Positions 1-12,122 of a stretch of 64,000 nucleotides of DNA are shown in pieces. The stretch comes from Henckelia pumila (lineage: Eukaryota > Streptophyta > Magnoliopsida > Lamiales > Gesneriaceae). Where the stretch lies: NCBI RefSeq assembly GCF_033568475.1, contig NW_027331831.1, positions 15,500,001 through 15,564,000 on the forward strand, written 5' to 3'. Below the pieces are notes generated by a model, which saw only the letters and a program-made list of their open reading frames with translations, was not told the DNA's origin and made no database searches. A program made the position numbers and the translations under genes. Numbering within the stretch: position 1 is the first letter of the stretch; each line of letters opens with the position of its first letter.

Positions 1-310
1 TTCATATTTGGGTGAAGTCGAAACTAGTTCTAATGATTTCAAATTCATTACGAATGGATTTTGCTAAACACACCAATAGATTTGTAAAAAAATATTATAA
101 GAAAAGACCATAAAAAGTTCATAATGTGTGCATAGGACAACTAGTGATTATTCAAAAAAAATAGTTAAATCCGTCTCTAAAATTGTACTATTTTGGTTTT
201 GGTCATCCAAATAGACCAAGTTGTTCTCGCATCAATAAAAGTGTATCTACGTTCCAAAAATTTTTAGTCATGTTTCATTGTTGTGTTAATGAAGTACAAA
301 AAATTATTTA

Positions 311-515
311 TGCGCCCTCAAGGGGTGTCCAAGTTGATATAGTAGGTGAACTTTTGGTCATAGGCCAGGAGTTCGATTCTTCCTGCCAACACCTTCTTGG
401 ACTAGTCTGTCACATGCAAAGAGCTTGCCTAATGTGGTTTACCTTACTATCGTAGTTTGCAGGCTATTGCGTTAATCCGAAAAGTAGCGGTTGCGGGTTC
501 CCATGTCACAAAAAT
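311..515 (+). mobile_element. tRNA-derived SINE, probably Au-like
   Basis: The stretch reads like a plant SINE: an A-box-like segment near 327-340 (gtgtccaagttg), a B-box-like segment near 372-386 (gagttcgattcttcc), and a body ending in agtagcggttgcgggttccc and tcacaaaaa before an AT tract. The B-box spacing and the 3' tail motif match my memory of Au-type plant SINEs. It is non-coding and would be transcribed by RNA polymerase III. Target-site duplications are not clear because the 3' flank is a TA microsatellite. A genuine tRNA gene is unlikely because no acceptor stem can be folded. Confidence 0.55.
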
Positions 516-1001
516 ATATATATATATATTTACACGCTGACATGACACCTAATATAATTACTATCATATTCGATATGTGCTAGCTCTAAGAAAAAAACAA
601 ATGTTCAGCTGGACTAAGGCCAAGTTTAACGCGTAAAACATAAAAATCAAAATATGGAAACTTAGATAGTTAATTTGACTTTGTATGCCCCAGCCAAAGT
701 CTAGACAATGACGATATATAATATAGTATATTTTTATTTTACACTTGCTATTATAATATATGTGTTGATATAGTCTCAGATTATCCTTGCCAAATTTTTT
801 AATATTTTTCCGTAATGAAAATAATAGAAAAATTAAATCGTGTGTTCAGGTACCAATATTGTAGCCAATATAGTATATATTATTGCACACACGGATAAAT
901 ACATACATTTGTGTGTGTATATATATATATATATATTATTATAGGTTGCATATTTTCTTCTTGTTTGAATTTGTGCTTATGTTGCTCTGGATCGATCTCC
1001 T
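516..1001. other. AT-rich upstream region of the host gene
   Basis: No coding signal is visible. A TA-rich run near 918-936 lies 65-85 bp upstream of the ATG at 1002 and could serve as the TATA region, but simple TA repeats elsewhere in the window make this weak. The rest is AT-rich DNA without recognisable motifs. Confidence 0.35.
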
Positions 1002-2020
1002 ATGAGTAGTACTACCCAACCTACGACAAAGGGAAACAAAAACACAACCAGCTCCCGCCGCCGCCGCGGCGGTGGTGGCGGTGGATTATTTAGTTTTGGG
1101 GCTTGTTTTGGTTTGAAAAAGCAGCACAGGAAGAAACTCTACCAGGACCCAGCAGTACTACCATCTGCTCATGCTCTTGGCGAATCAGCGAAATATGGAA
1201 GTAAGAAGCCTGAGTTTGACAAATCTGATCTTCCCACGTCGGAATCGATTAAAGAAATTCAGATAGTCGCAGCCAAATCCCCGCCGCCACTCGTTCATCA
1301 ACTCAATGACAAGGTGTGTATCTATCTCCATGCATGTGTGATATTTAAGCAGTGTTTGAGAGAGCTTCTTAGAAGCACTTTTCAACGAAAAGCTGAGAAA
1401 TGCTTCTTAGAAGCATTTTTCAACGAAAAGCTGAGAAGTGTTTCTTAGAAGCTCTGCTCACACACTACCTTAATCTATGTAATATATATAAATTTGATAT
1501 AGTGAGCACCGTGAACATGTACGTGAGCACTTGCATATCAGATCGTTGTCTCAGTATATATATCAAAACTCTATATATATATTCCATGTGTGAGAATGGG
1601 TTGTTTATTTAGATCGATCAAGAAATGATCGCGGAGGAGAAGAACAAGAACAAGAACAAGAAGCAAGAACAAAGTATCGTCCAAGAAACATCGGGCAGCC
1701 CGATGATGAAGCTGAGACATTCGATCTCCCTACCAGCACGGCCCGAACCACCGCAGCCACGGCTGATCGGAGAGGCCGGGAAAGTTGACTCCATGGTGGG
1801 GGTGTCGGTGATTGCTTTGACACTAGCGGTGATGCTGATTTGGGGTAAGGTTTGCGCGATTCTTTGCTCGGCTGCATGGGTTTTCTTCGTCCAATATTGT
1901 TTCAAACAGAAAAATGAATCTTTTCAGCACAAAAATGATTCGGACAATAAGATTCTTGATCTAGATTCGCATGAATACAAGAAAAGGGTGGTTTTGCAGG
2001 GATTTCTTCAGAGAATATGA
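1002..2020 (+). CDS. small plant membrane protein, two exons (uncharacterised)
   Basis: Proposed exons are 1002-1313 and 1613-2020, giving 239 residues. The donor is AAG|GTGTGT at 1314 and the acceptor TTATTTAG at 1611-1612. Both junctions fall between codons (phase 0), so the frame runs from LNDK into IDQEMIAEE. Residues 19-28 are Arg then Gly rich, followed by a Cys-containing segment (FGACFGLKK). A Lys/Glu/Asn-rich linker and a short conserved-looking piece (SISLPARPEPPQP) follow. A hydrophobic stretch at about residues 165-199 (VSVIALTLAVMLIW, then AILCSAAWVFFV) suggests one long or two short membrane segments. The architecture recalls plant proteins annotated as At5g23160-like, but that is memory, not a search. 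It is the only host gene seen. Reading through without splicing would give a 148-residue product, which looks less natural. Confidence 0.7.
1364..1453 (+). repeat. 38-bp tandem repeat inside the intron
   Basis: Two near-identical 38-bp units (1364-1401 and 1402-1439) and a partial third (1440-1453) lie in the proposed intron. Each begins with the near-palindrome gcttcttagaagc, so the array can fold. It is in frame with exon 1, so intron retention would add a repeated peptide. Confidence 0.8.
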
Positions 2021-2330
2021 TGATGTTATATATGTAATCTAAAGAAGGAAGAAAAAGAAGTAATTAATTTTGGTATAATACTTTCTTTTTTCAAGAATTA
2101 ATTCTGCTTGATTCCTAGAAGTTGATTATTGTATATGTATATATGAATACGTAAATTTCATTTTTCGGAATTTTGGTGCAATTAAAAGACTTAGATTTGA
2201 CTTTGGAGTGATCAAAGTAATTGATTTACTTATTGATCATGTTTTTTCCGTAATTCTCTTTTTGTGTTTTACTAATTCTTCAAGTTTTATATTTATGTGC
2301 TTATTGTCGTCATGGAAAGAAAAATAAATG

Positions 2331-2642
2331 GGAAAATTGCAATTTTAGTCATTTATGTTTGTCACTTTGCGATTTCGGTCCTTTATGTTTTCATATTTCA
2401 TTTTTAGTCCGGCATGTTTCGATTTTTAATAATTTCAGTCTTTTTTATTCGAAAATGCTTACGTGGCACTATACACGTTACCTCCATATCAGCACTGCAT
2501 TGGTGGCACATCAGCGCCACATCAGAAAAAGGACTAAAATTGCCAAAAAAATAAAGATAACAGACTAAAACTGAAATCTGAAAATATAAAAGACCAAAAT
2601 CACAAAATGACAAACATATAAGACTAAAAAAGTAATTTTTCC
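2331..2642. mobile_element. foldback MITE-like element with long terminal inverted repeats
   Basis: The left part, starting ggaaaattgcaattttagtc, is an imperfect inverted copy of the right part, which ends gactaaaaaagtaatttttcc. Both arms continue for well over 100 bp with the recurring phrase tttagtc-(n)-tatgtttgtcat and meet near a centre rich in ggcacatcagcgccac. The whole 312-bp unit is nearly one hairpin. It encodes nothing. Elements with this gcaattttagtc terminus are common in plant genomes. No clear target duplication was found, so the superfamily is open. Confidence 0.65.
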
Positions 2643-5600
2643 AAGAAAATTTTACACTTATGTCATGTCTTCTCAAATTTTTATTTAGAAATATATATTT
2701 ATTTATATATATACACATCACCGTATGTTTTAAATACATTAATTAATTTTTAGTAAATATGTTTAGAGAACTTAAATCGAGAGTTGAAAATTGCATCATA
2801 TAAATAGGATTTGGCGTGTAGACAAGTTATAGGTCGGCTTCAATACTGGTTATAAATGACGGAGTCCGCGGAAAAAGATATCGTCCCTATAATTAAATTT
2901 TGTTATTAATTGAAAATTTAATATATACATGTATATATATAGTATTTATTGTTAGGCACGCAATACATGTATACACGTGCATTAAACTTTAACATAAAAT
3001 GAAAGTTTGAGTATGCAGAATAGCTTTGTCAATTTAATGTTATTATATTTTTAAAATAAGAACATTCATATATAGGAAGGAGTATTTTATTCTTGAAAAA
3101 AAAATGATAAATATATTTTAGAGACGAGAATTCGTTGTCTAACGATCTCACGTTTTGATACGATAGTGTGTGTATGTTTCATTGTTCAAAATTTTTAATT
3201 AAATCAGTCGACATCGACTGGGACATTAATGAAGTTAATTTGATAGATAAATTAATTAATATGTATGAAATTAGTGGGACATGATTTATTATTGTTTCAT
3301 ATGAATCTCATGTTGGGATTGGTCAAAACTAAAATGACGTCGATCGACATGATAAATAATTAATCAAATGGATTTGGTTTTGATTTGGTTTTAATAATTA
3401 ATTTATTTACAAACAAAAACGACATGGAAACAAGTATTGCTTTGGTTTAATTTGGATTGAATTTTGACGTAGCAATGGAGTTTGGTAATTATATCTTCCC
3501 CTTCCAACGTCCAAAGTGTACTTATCTCGTATTACAATTAAGTGCGTTTGGTTGGTAAAAAAATATAGTATTTGGTTATAAAAAGTTATTTTTTAAGAAA
3601 ATAATTTAAAATTTCTTTTTTAAAAAAATTAGTATTTTTTTGTTTTTGCCTTCTAATAAAAATAAAAATAAACGACTTTTAAGCATTATATTTAAACATA
3701 AAAACAGTTTTTGTTGTCTTTAGTATAACAGAACTTTTAAAAGTTAGAATTATTTAAATATATTTTTAAAGATATAATTTCTACTCATCTGAAAAATTTC
3801 CAATTAGAGAGATGCTAAGTCAAAACAACAATAAATAAAGAAAAATACATTTATCGATACCGCGATGTAATAAGAAAAATAATTATTTCTTACATTTTAT
3901 GTATATGAGTATATCACAGGGAATGTTTTTGTTTTGCAACTGCTTTCTTTTCATTGAACTTGATCGTCTATAATATGTTATCACTGAAAATGATAACTTG
4001 TCGAGATGAGGTCTAGACCAAGACAAATAAATAGCCCAAATATTGATTTCGAGCTTCATCTTTAAACAATATGTTTTTTTATTGACTAAATTTTAAATGT
4101 CATATGAATTGATATAAATATTATTAAGTAAGAAATCATATTTTAGTTTCTAAAACACACCAAATATTTTTATTTAAAATTGCCCATTTCTCACAAAATT
4201 TATTTATGGGATGATTGATCTGGAAGCCAAAATTAAGTCGTCAATGGGCAACCCAAAATTTTGGTTGGGTTAGGTTTGCTAACTTCGGCTCAATTAAATC
4301 CGATCCAATAAAATTTGGCTCCATTCCAATAAAATTTGGCTCCATTTTTCCTCATATCGGCCTGCCCGAACCTCTCAGCCAAATAATAATAATAATCAAT
4401 TAAAATCAGGGATAATGTTATTTACATTTTAAAAATTGTTAATCACACTTCATTTTTTTTAAAATAAAAAATAAAAAATGCCCTCACATGTAACTTTCTT
4501 TATATACATAATATTGATTGATTCGCTTTCCATACTTAAAATTTCTCATATTACTATTATAATTTTTATTCTATTTTTAAATATTTATAATTATACGTGT
4601 AAATATTAAATATACACTTTAAGTTTAATTTATTAATATATTTTTATTTAGATCTCAAGTTTATTATAAGACATTGTTTGGTTTGATGCATTATTAATCT
4701 ATGTATAAATTATCCCAATCAATTTCGCCTTATTTTCGTCATATTATTTATCTATTTATTAATTAATAATTTTACATCAATTAAATCAAATAAACAATAA
4801 TCTATCCATCAAATCAAATAATGTATTAACTATTTTTTCTTATTTATTTTTAATTTACATTATATTACTTATCTATGGATTATTTATAAAATCATACATA
4901 AAATATTAAATAACTTTACATGAATTATTAAATCTGGTTCTTATTAACTTTTTAATATATATATATATATATGTTTGTGTATTCATGATCGTATATCTAA
5001 ATAAAATAAGAAAGTATATAAAATTTAAATAGATCAATTGACTTTATAAAATTAGGAAGAAACATATAGGGATAGTAATGTCAATTTATAAAATATATAG
5101 GTAAAATAACAATTTCCTAAAATTAATTATCTTTAATATAGTTTTGCATTATTTTTTTAAAAAATAAGTATTTATTTATCATGTTTATAATATATTATAT
5201 ATATATATATATATGATTTGACACACTTTATATTATTTTATTATATGCTATAAGTATAGAAAAAGTTTGGATAATCCAAATCAACTAATCCAGAATAGTT
5301 TTAACTAAATAGATCACTTCACACCAATCCGACATGAGAGTAAGGTAGTATTTGAGATTACTTATAAGTAGCACTTTTAAGTTTTTACTTTACAAAATTT
5401 TAAATTACGTAGAGTAATTAATTATATGATGTTCGGTGTATAGATTGAGTCTTAGTTATGCAATCAATGATATTTATCATCCGCATCCAACGAAAGCACC
5501 TCTGAGGATTAAAAATTCATGGAAATACCTCGGTCTAAATTTCTATTATATTTTGTGGTACCTCGGTCTACATGGGTTTAAAATGGATATTCAAAATAGT

Positions 5601-6181
5601 TTACATGTTAGAATGTACTAATATATATAACATTTCGACTTAATCATTTTTGCAATTAATAGACATATATTGGGTGCAATTCCTACATGATCCCTTTGTA
5701 GTTGTACTTCGGCCTTCCGTGTGTTGTAACTTTGGATATGACATAATGATATCAAAGACGATCATCAGTAGGAATGTCTAGAATTGTCAAAACGAACTGG
5801 CAAGATGAGTGCCCATAACCTATCGTAACCCACCATTTGACAGGATGGTGCGGGCCAACCTGATGGACATAGATATTTTTTAGTTATACTTGGCGGGCTG
5901 AGACAGGTTTGCCCGCAATATGACACAACCTACCATTTGGTGATGCGGGGAGTTATCAACCCAACCCGCCTATTTGGCGCGGTAGAGCATGCCGACCAAC
6001 AGGCTCAACCCATTTTGAAAACCTAAGGATATCGCAGATACATGCTTTATCAAGCAAAATTCTATATATACATAAGTCAATGTTTTAATTCATAAGACAA
6101 ATTTTGTTATCTATGAGAAGTCATCTCTTGAATATATGAAGCAAAATGTTATATTCGTGGGAGTTATCTTTTGAACATATA
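2643..6181. other. AT-rich intergenic DNA without a supported gene
   Basis: Only short spurious reading frames occur. Visible structure is limited to TA microsatellites near 4955-4973 and 5195-5213, a 21-bp tandem duplication near 4305, and a more GC-rich piece near 5800-6020 with repeated cccacc and cccgcc phrases that resembles a decayed transposon but could not be assigned. Confidence 0.5.
4305..4346 (+). repeat. 21-bp exact tandem duplication
   Basis: The unit ccaataaaatttggctccat plus a final t is present twice, head to tail, at 4305-4325 and 4326-4346. It probably arose by replication slippage and has no evident function. Confidence 0.8.
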
Positions 6182-6327
6182 TGTAGTGATCCGCTCCGAA
6201 ATCACCTACTAACAGAAAACTAAAAATGCAATTTAAAAATTAAACAACAATAATCAGAGATAACTATGAAAACTTAAATCAAATACTAACCCAGCATAAT
6301 ACAACCAATAATTAACTGGAACGAAAC
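6182..6327 (-). mobile_element. LTR fragment interrupted by Gy-A (left piece)
   Basis: The piece starts tgtagtgatccgctccgaaa and ends at the Gy-A target duplication GAAAC. The sequence resumes at 25415. In minus orientation its terminus reads ...cggatcactaca, a normal LTR 3' end. A related terminus is found on the insertion at 53166-54286. A TATA box lies in the right piece on the minus strand. No internal coding region is attached, so this is a solo LTR or an LTR remnant, and the oldest layer in this part of the window. Confidence 0.5.
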
Positions 6328-8343
6328 TGTGAGACCTCGGTTCTAATCCTCTACTCTTAAGATAATGTAAACCATCATCAACAATAATTCAAAAGTCAAG
6401 GCAAGACAAATTTTTTTTTAAAAGGGTTGCGCTCGATCGCATGTACTCGTGCGATCTAGCGCACCATCCATGCCTCAAGTACTGCCGGAGAAATCTCAAG
6501 TGTTGCGCTTGATCCTACGAACTCGTGGGATCTAGCGCACCATTTTTGCATTTCTACTGCCTCAACAAATTTAAGGGTCGCGCTCGATCCAACGAACTCG
6601 TGCGATCGAGCGCGCCCTCTGCCCAGAAAAACAATAGAAACAGGGCAGACTTTCATCCATTCAAATCTTCAATCTAAAACATGCATCAACACATCCAATA
6701 TGCATATTACATTACAAGATAGTTCTAGAGTTATACATCCAATCCAGACTACTAGAACATGCTTTCAATCTAAGTTTACAATCCAAAATACAAATCGAGT
6801 TTGAAAATAAATTCAACTCCTAAACCGATCCTCACTTCTACATCATCTCTCATTTATCCATGAGTTCTCTGGCTCGTTCCTGCCCCACCTGTAGCCAAGT
6901 ACACATACAAACAAAGACAACAGCCGGATAATCCGGTGAAAATAATATTCCCAGTAAAAGAGACTAGCATACAATATCACATAATATATCAAAACATGAT
7001 ATATAATCAAATTCCACATATTCCTCAAGTAATTCATTCAACTGCGGAATTAAAATGATATGCATGACTTTAAAACTTCTGGATTATCAGACTCAGATAA
7101 TAAAAAAGAATTCTTGTTTCTTTTTTTCTTCGGTTTGGGATCCCGAGGTTAAAATATCCAACAATCACACCGAACTCCCCTTTCGAGGTGGACGAGGTAT
7201 ATTTTAATCCTCTAAACTCCAGAGCATCGTAGTGAGTTAATCGACAAGGTAGTAAATCGCCTACCAAAGCCACTCAACTACAATCCCTAGATCGTCTAAA
7301 TCAAATGAATAATCAATAAGCTCAATATGAATGCATATGAAATCTCATTCATTCAAAGATAAAATCAAATAAGCATTCAAACATGCAAGTATTTGATTTT
7401 CTCCTAGGGCACTCGAATCAATCCAAACTCGAGTTAATCGTCTCATTCCATTCCAAAGTCGTCTTATACCTTATTGTCGTTTCACAATCTTCAATCTGTA
7501 AAACAACAAATCTCAAATCAATATCTATTCAAGTTCTTCGATCGATAAGTAAGAAAATCGACACTATACCGGCTCAAATCTTCCAAACTGATCAAAGCTG
7601 CAATCTCACAACTCCACTGACTTCAGTTCAATCTATCAACAGAAGTCATAAGGATCAATATCGGAATCCAATATTTCAAACAAACGATACGATCAAATTC
7701 AAACAAGACAATATCCAAACTTCAAACTGACGGCATAACGGCTATATTCTGATAAACCGGAAACGCAGACAACATAATATCAATCGATTAAACTCATTCC
7801 AATCAACAAACATCCATTCCAATTCAAACCCATCACATCTCAAAATCCACAATTTTGAAATTCAATAGAAAATTCATATCAAATACAATCGACGCTCTAT
7901 TTCAATTCCGTCTGAGAATAAACGATAAGAATAACCTCAAGAACATCATACCCGAAAAGAAACAAATTACAACTAAATCCAAAAAATAAAACATATCTGA
8001 TCGGAGAGAAACTTACGACAGAACGAAGCTCTCAATGTCGTGACTGCAAATATCACTTCAGAAATAAATTCTATCGGACGGATCGATCAGAAAATGAAAT
8101 CACAAAGCTTGGGAAAAGCTTTGGCCGCCTCTAATGGAGAAGGATCGATGGAGGGGATGAAGTGGTGATGGAGGAATGACTTGGTCAAAGTCATTATATA
8201 TAACAAAGTCCAATTTTGCGTTTTAGTCCCTGAAAATTCCAAAAATTGCAAAATAGACCATGATCAATAAAAAGTCGGCTCTCGAATTCTGAAATCACTG
8301 ATTATCTCAAATAAAGTCAATTAAGATAATTTGGGGCGTTACA
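6328..8343 (-). repeat. Gy-A 3' LTR (non-inverted arrangement)
   Basis: The LTR is 2016 bp and on the minus strand runs TGTAACGCCCC... to ...GGTCTCACA. It keeps the same order of segments as the LTRs of Gy-C and Gy-D, including the gggatcccgag block near 7138. A minus-strand TATA-like run (8195-8204) lies about 140 bp from the LTR start, so U3 is short and most of the LTR would be transcribed as R and U5. Confidence 0.92.
6429..6613 (-). promoter_or_regulatory. three tandem GC-rich hairpins in LTR U5 (Gy-A, 3' LTR)
   Basis: Arms are 6429-6441/6450-6462 (gcgctcgatcgca with tgcgatctagcgc), 6505-6517/6526-6538, and 6580-6591/6601-6613. Each has 12-13 bp stems with one to three mismatches or wobbles and a loop of 8-9 nt ending actcg. 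They sit 100-285 nt from the LTR 3' end, in DNA otherwise rich in A and T. The function is unknown; equivalents occur in Gy-B, Gy-C and Gy-D. Confidence 0.75.
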
Positions 8344-8358
8344 ATTCTCACCCTCTAA
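8344..8358 (-). other. Gy-A polypurine tract
   Basis: The minus strand reads TTAGAGGGTGAGAAT directly before the 3' LTR start. This is the plus-strand DNA primer site of gypsy elements. Gy-C and Gy-D have the more usual AGAGGGGGAGAAT, so Gy-A has changed by one base. Confidence 0.8.
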
Positions 8359-8439
8359 GAAAAGATTTCGTCCTGGAAATCAATAATATCAGCTCATAAG
8401 AAAGAAGTAAGAATTCAAGAACAGAATTAAGGACTCATG

Positions 8440-9923
8440 TCAAAGAAACAAGTTCGGAAATCTCTGTCTCATGTCAGATTCTGTCTCCCAAGTCGCTTCT
8501 TCGACTCCATGATGACTCCACTAAACTTTCACCAAAGAAATCGATTTGGTTCTAAGCTGTTTCTCCTTTCTGTCAAGGATCTGAATCGGTCTTTTGAAGT
8601 AGCTCAGAGTTTCATCAAGTTCGGCTTCGTCAGGTTGAAGAACATGATAAGGATCTAGATGATATTTTCTCAACATCGAGACGTGAAATACGTCGTGAAT
8701 CCCAGATAAAGATGGAGGAAGTGCGAATCTGTAGGCTAGATCGCCTATCTTCTGTAAAATCTCATATGGACCGATGAATCTTGGTGACAACTTTCCTCTC
8801 TTCCCAAATCTAACAGTACCTCTAAACGGAGAAATCTTCAAGAATACACGGTCTCCCTGATCGAAAGATAGAGGTCTGCAACGGATATTCGCATACTTCG
8901 CTTTTTGGTCCTGAGCAGTCTTCATTCTCAATCGAATAATCTTCACCTGCTCAGCCATATCATGAATCATATCTGGCCCCAAGTCTGGGGACTCAGACAT
9001 CTCATCCTAGTACAGAGGAGATCTGCACTTATTTCCATACAACGCTTCGAATGGTGCCATTCCTATACTCGTCAGAAAGCTGTTGTTGTATGAAAACTCC
9101 ACAAGAGGCAAAAAATCCTGCCAACTAGTGCCAAAATCAAGCACTACTGCTCGTAGCATATCCTCCAGAGTCTGAATCGTCCGCTCTGATTGACCATCGG
9201 TCTGAGGATGGTATGCTATACTCAAGTGCAAACGAGTACCAAGAGCCTCCTGTAGACTATGCCAGAAATGAGAAGTAAACCGAGAATCTCGGTCTGAAAC
9301 AATCGATCTCGGCACACCGTGCAATTTGACAATCTCTATGACATACAACTCGGCCATCTGATCATGACGATATGTCATCCGATACGGGATAAAACAAGTA
9401 GACTTCGTCAAACGGTCAATCACTACCCAAATGACATCGCATCCTTGAACAGATCGGGGTAGTTTCGTGACGAAACCCATCGAGATATGATCCCACTTCC
9501 ATTCCGGAACAGATAAACTGTGCAGAAGACCACCGGCCTCTTTCTCTCGGCTTTCACCTGCTGACAGTTCAAACAACGGGATACAAACCTCGCAACATCA
9601 CTCTTCATCTTCTTCCACCAAAACTGACTCTTCAGGTCATTATACGTCTTTCGGCCTCCAGGATGAACACTGAACCGACTGCAATGTGCCTCTCGCAGAA
9701 TACGCTGTCTCATCTCAGAAATATCAGGCACAACAATACGGTTATTCACAAATAAAACATCACCTCTGACCTGAAACTCAGACTGGTGTCTAGATCTCAC
9801 CTTCTCTATCGAATGCTGAATACTCTCATCGGATTTCTGTGCTTCTCTGATCGACACAAACAAATCTGGCTCGGCCTGGATAGCACAAACTCTGATAGGA
9901 TTCCTATCTGATTCAAACTCCAA
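8440..9923 (-). pseudogene. Gy-A integrase and chromodomain, broken
   Basis: The HHCC zinc region lies near 9715-9570 (HCSRFSVHPGG, then CLNC). The reading frame then shifts near 9540. The catalytic core follows, but the first catalytic Asp is lost: the usual MDFVTKLP reads MGFVTKLP. The other two catalytic residues remain (VSDRDSRF and DGQSERT, 35 residues apart). An in-frame TAG at 9007 replaces the Trp usual in this family, and a TAG at 8521 replaces a Gln in the chromodomain (LVKV*WSHHGVEEATWE). The natural end is a TGA at 8440-8442. Integrase would insert the cDNA, and the chromodomain would steer it to heterochromatin. This copy cannot do either. Confidence 0.88.
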
Positions 9924-10484
9924 TCAAGAATTGCAACAGTCGTCAATAAAACGAGACACACCGATGGTCGAAAGAGATAAAGAACAAAGCTTGCGACTCA
10001 AAGCATCAGTAGCCGCATTCAACTTTCCTGGGTGATACTTAATCTCACAGTCAAAGTCCTTCAATAAATCTAGCCATCTCCTATGTCTTATATTCAACTC
10101 AAACTGTGAAAACAAATACTTAAGACTCTTATGATCAGAAAAGATCTCGAAAGACTCACCGTACAGATAGTGACGCCAGATCTTCAAGGCAAATACAATA
10201 TCAGCGAGTTCAAGATCATGAACTGGATAGCGAGTCTCATGCGGTTTTAACTGTCTTGATGCATAAGCTATCACGTGTTTCCTCTGCATAAGTACACAAC
10301 CAAAACCTGAATGAGAAGCATCGCAATACACCGTAAAACCTCCAGAACCTGATGGAATAGAAAGAATCGGAGCGCTAGTCAATCTCTTCTTTAACTCAAT
10401 GAAACTGGTCTCACACTCTTCAGTCCAAACAAAAGGCGTGTTTTTCTGAGTTAGCTGGGTAATTGTCTTCGTAATAGATGAGAA
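9924..10484 (-). pseudogene. Gy-A RNase H and end of RT, cut by Cop-1
   Basis: From the Cop-1 edge the frame reads [11 protein letters not shown], then the RNase H start [33 protein letters not shown] and SDHKSLKYL, with first Asp, Glu and second Asp present. It ends in CCNS and a TGA at 9924-9926 where relatives have Gly. An open frame extends 190 bp into the antisense strand of the Cop-1 LTR (to 10673), but that part is not ancestral coding sequence. RNase H would remove the RNA strand during reverse transcription. Confidence 0.88.
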
Positions 10485-12071
10485 TGTTAGAATTGGTGCC
10501 CGTCGAGCCAATGTGTTGGCCGATGGTCCTTGAGAGAACTCTTGTATGACAATCTTTGTTTTAATAATATTTGACATTATTTTATTTGGCACATCTTTAT
10601 CTTTATACCCATGCAAGCTGCATAGATAAAGCCCTTGAATATACAAATAGTAGAAAGAATATGAGATGGTCATGTGATGACTATCATGAAACTCATATTT
10701 GGAATACTGTATATTCTAAACTGTTCCTAGTCGATTCAGCCGCCATAAAGAAGGATAAAGGCCGCTCGAGCTTGAGACTAGTATTTGCGATGTGAGTACC
10801 ATGTTTCATTGGTAGGGGACATGGAGATGTCCAAGCATGCAAATAGGTGCTCCTTGTAGAGTGCACTGAACAACCCTCCCTAAAGGATTTTCCAAGTGGT
10901 TCTCACTTATCGAGTGGATAAGTCCTAGTTTATGGTTGTACACCATTAGTCCTATAACCCGGGACAACATGGAGACTCTATATGCTAGTGCTTCACTTTG
11001 ACTTGTTTACCGACTCATCTGGGGTCATCAGGTGGCAATGTTGGGTGTTGTGACGAAACATATAGGAGTCAATGCATTGTAGTCGGGGATTCACCGCTTA
11101 CCTACGAGTATGGATATCCTATGTTATATCATGCATACGTAGCTTGAAATCTCTGATCAGAGTAAGTGGTAATTAAGAAAGGAGTTTCTTGAATTACACT
11201 TTCGATGCAACTACGGCATGACACATAGTTATCGATTCAATGACAACTCTCGATAAACCAATGGTTGTCGAATCGGTCGGGATATATGAGTTGAAGGGAC
11301 CGTACTGTACGCTAACCATAATTGATTGGTTCTTGCAGGCACTATCATTTGATACCTAGGGAGTCATGTAAGCAATGCTGCTAGATGTTTACATGACTGG
11401 TTGGGTACTATCAGACTTGAGTTTTCTGACGTTCTTATTATCAATGTGTTGATTAATAAAAATGGAGCTATCTAGGGTATGCTCATATAAGGGACTTGTT
11501 GATCCTGAATCACATGGAGATGTGAACCCACTGCTAGTTGTATCAGTGAACCATTGAGGGTCACACAAGTACTAGCTTTCTAGATCCCGTTGAGATTAAA
11601 ATTAGTTCATTGTGTTGAACAACTTATAAAGGAGTTTATAAGTAAAATAAATTGGAAGTTTGACTTCTTAATTGGAGAATGAATGGAATAAGTAACTTTT
11701 AATTTGTGAATGTGTTCCAAGATTAAAAGTTGACTTAAAATAATTAGTTTATGAAAATGGTGATTTTCTAAACTATTATTTTGAACTTAGTTAATTAATT
11801 CAAGTGTTGAATTAATTTAACACTAGTAGGAATTTTAATGTATAAATAATTAAATTAATTCAAGTGTTGAATTAATTAAACACTATTGAGTCTAGTAGAG
11901 CTCAAATTTAATATAGTGTTGTATAATTATTGATACTAGTGGACTTGAATGGGTTCAAGTTAAATTTAATTAATTGATTAAACTTAAATGGGTTTAGGTT
12001 TAATAATTAATTAAAATTAAGTTCAAATTACAATTAAATATATATATATTTATATATGTATATATATAGGC

Positions 12072-12122
<51 letters not shown>

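Noticed and set aside
360..400. tRNA-like segment considered as a tRNA gene
   Set aside because: A B-box is present, but no cloverleaf or acceptor stem can be formed; a SINE explains it better.
5800..6020. GC-richer piece with repeated cccacc and cccgcc phrases
   Set aside because: It resembles decayed transposon sequence, but no termini, duplication or coding motif could be found, so no element is called.
7070..7273. Minus-strand open frame mirrored by one at 24241-24453 on the plus strand
   Set aside because: The two encode similar peptides only because the LTR segment is inverted in one copy; the frame lies in non-coding LTR and is not kept in Gy-C or Gy-D.
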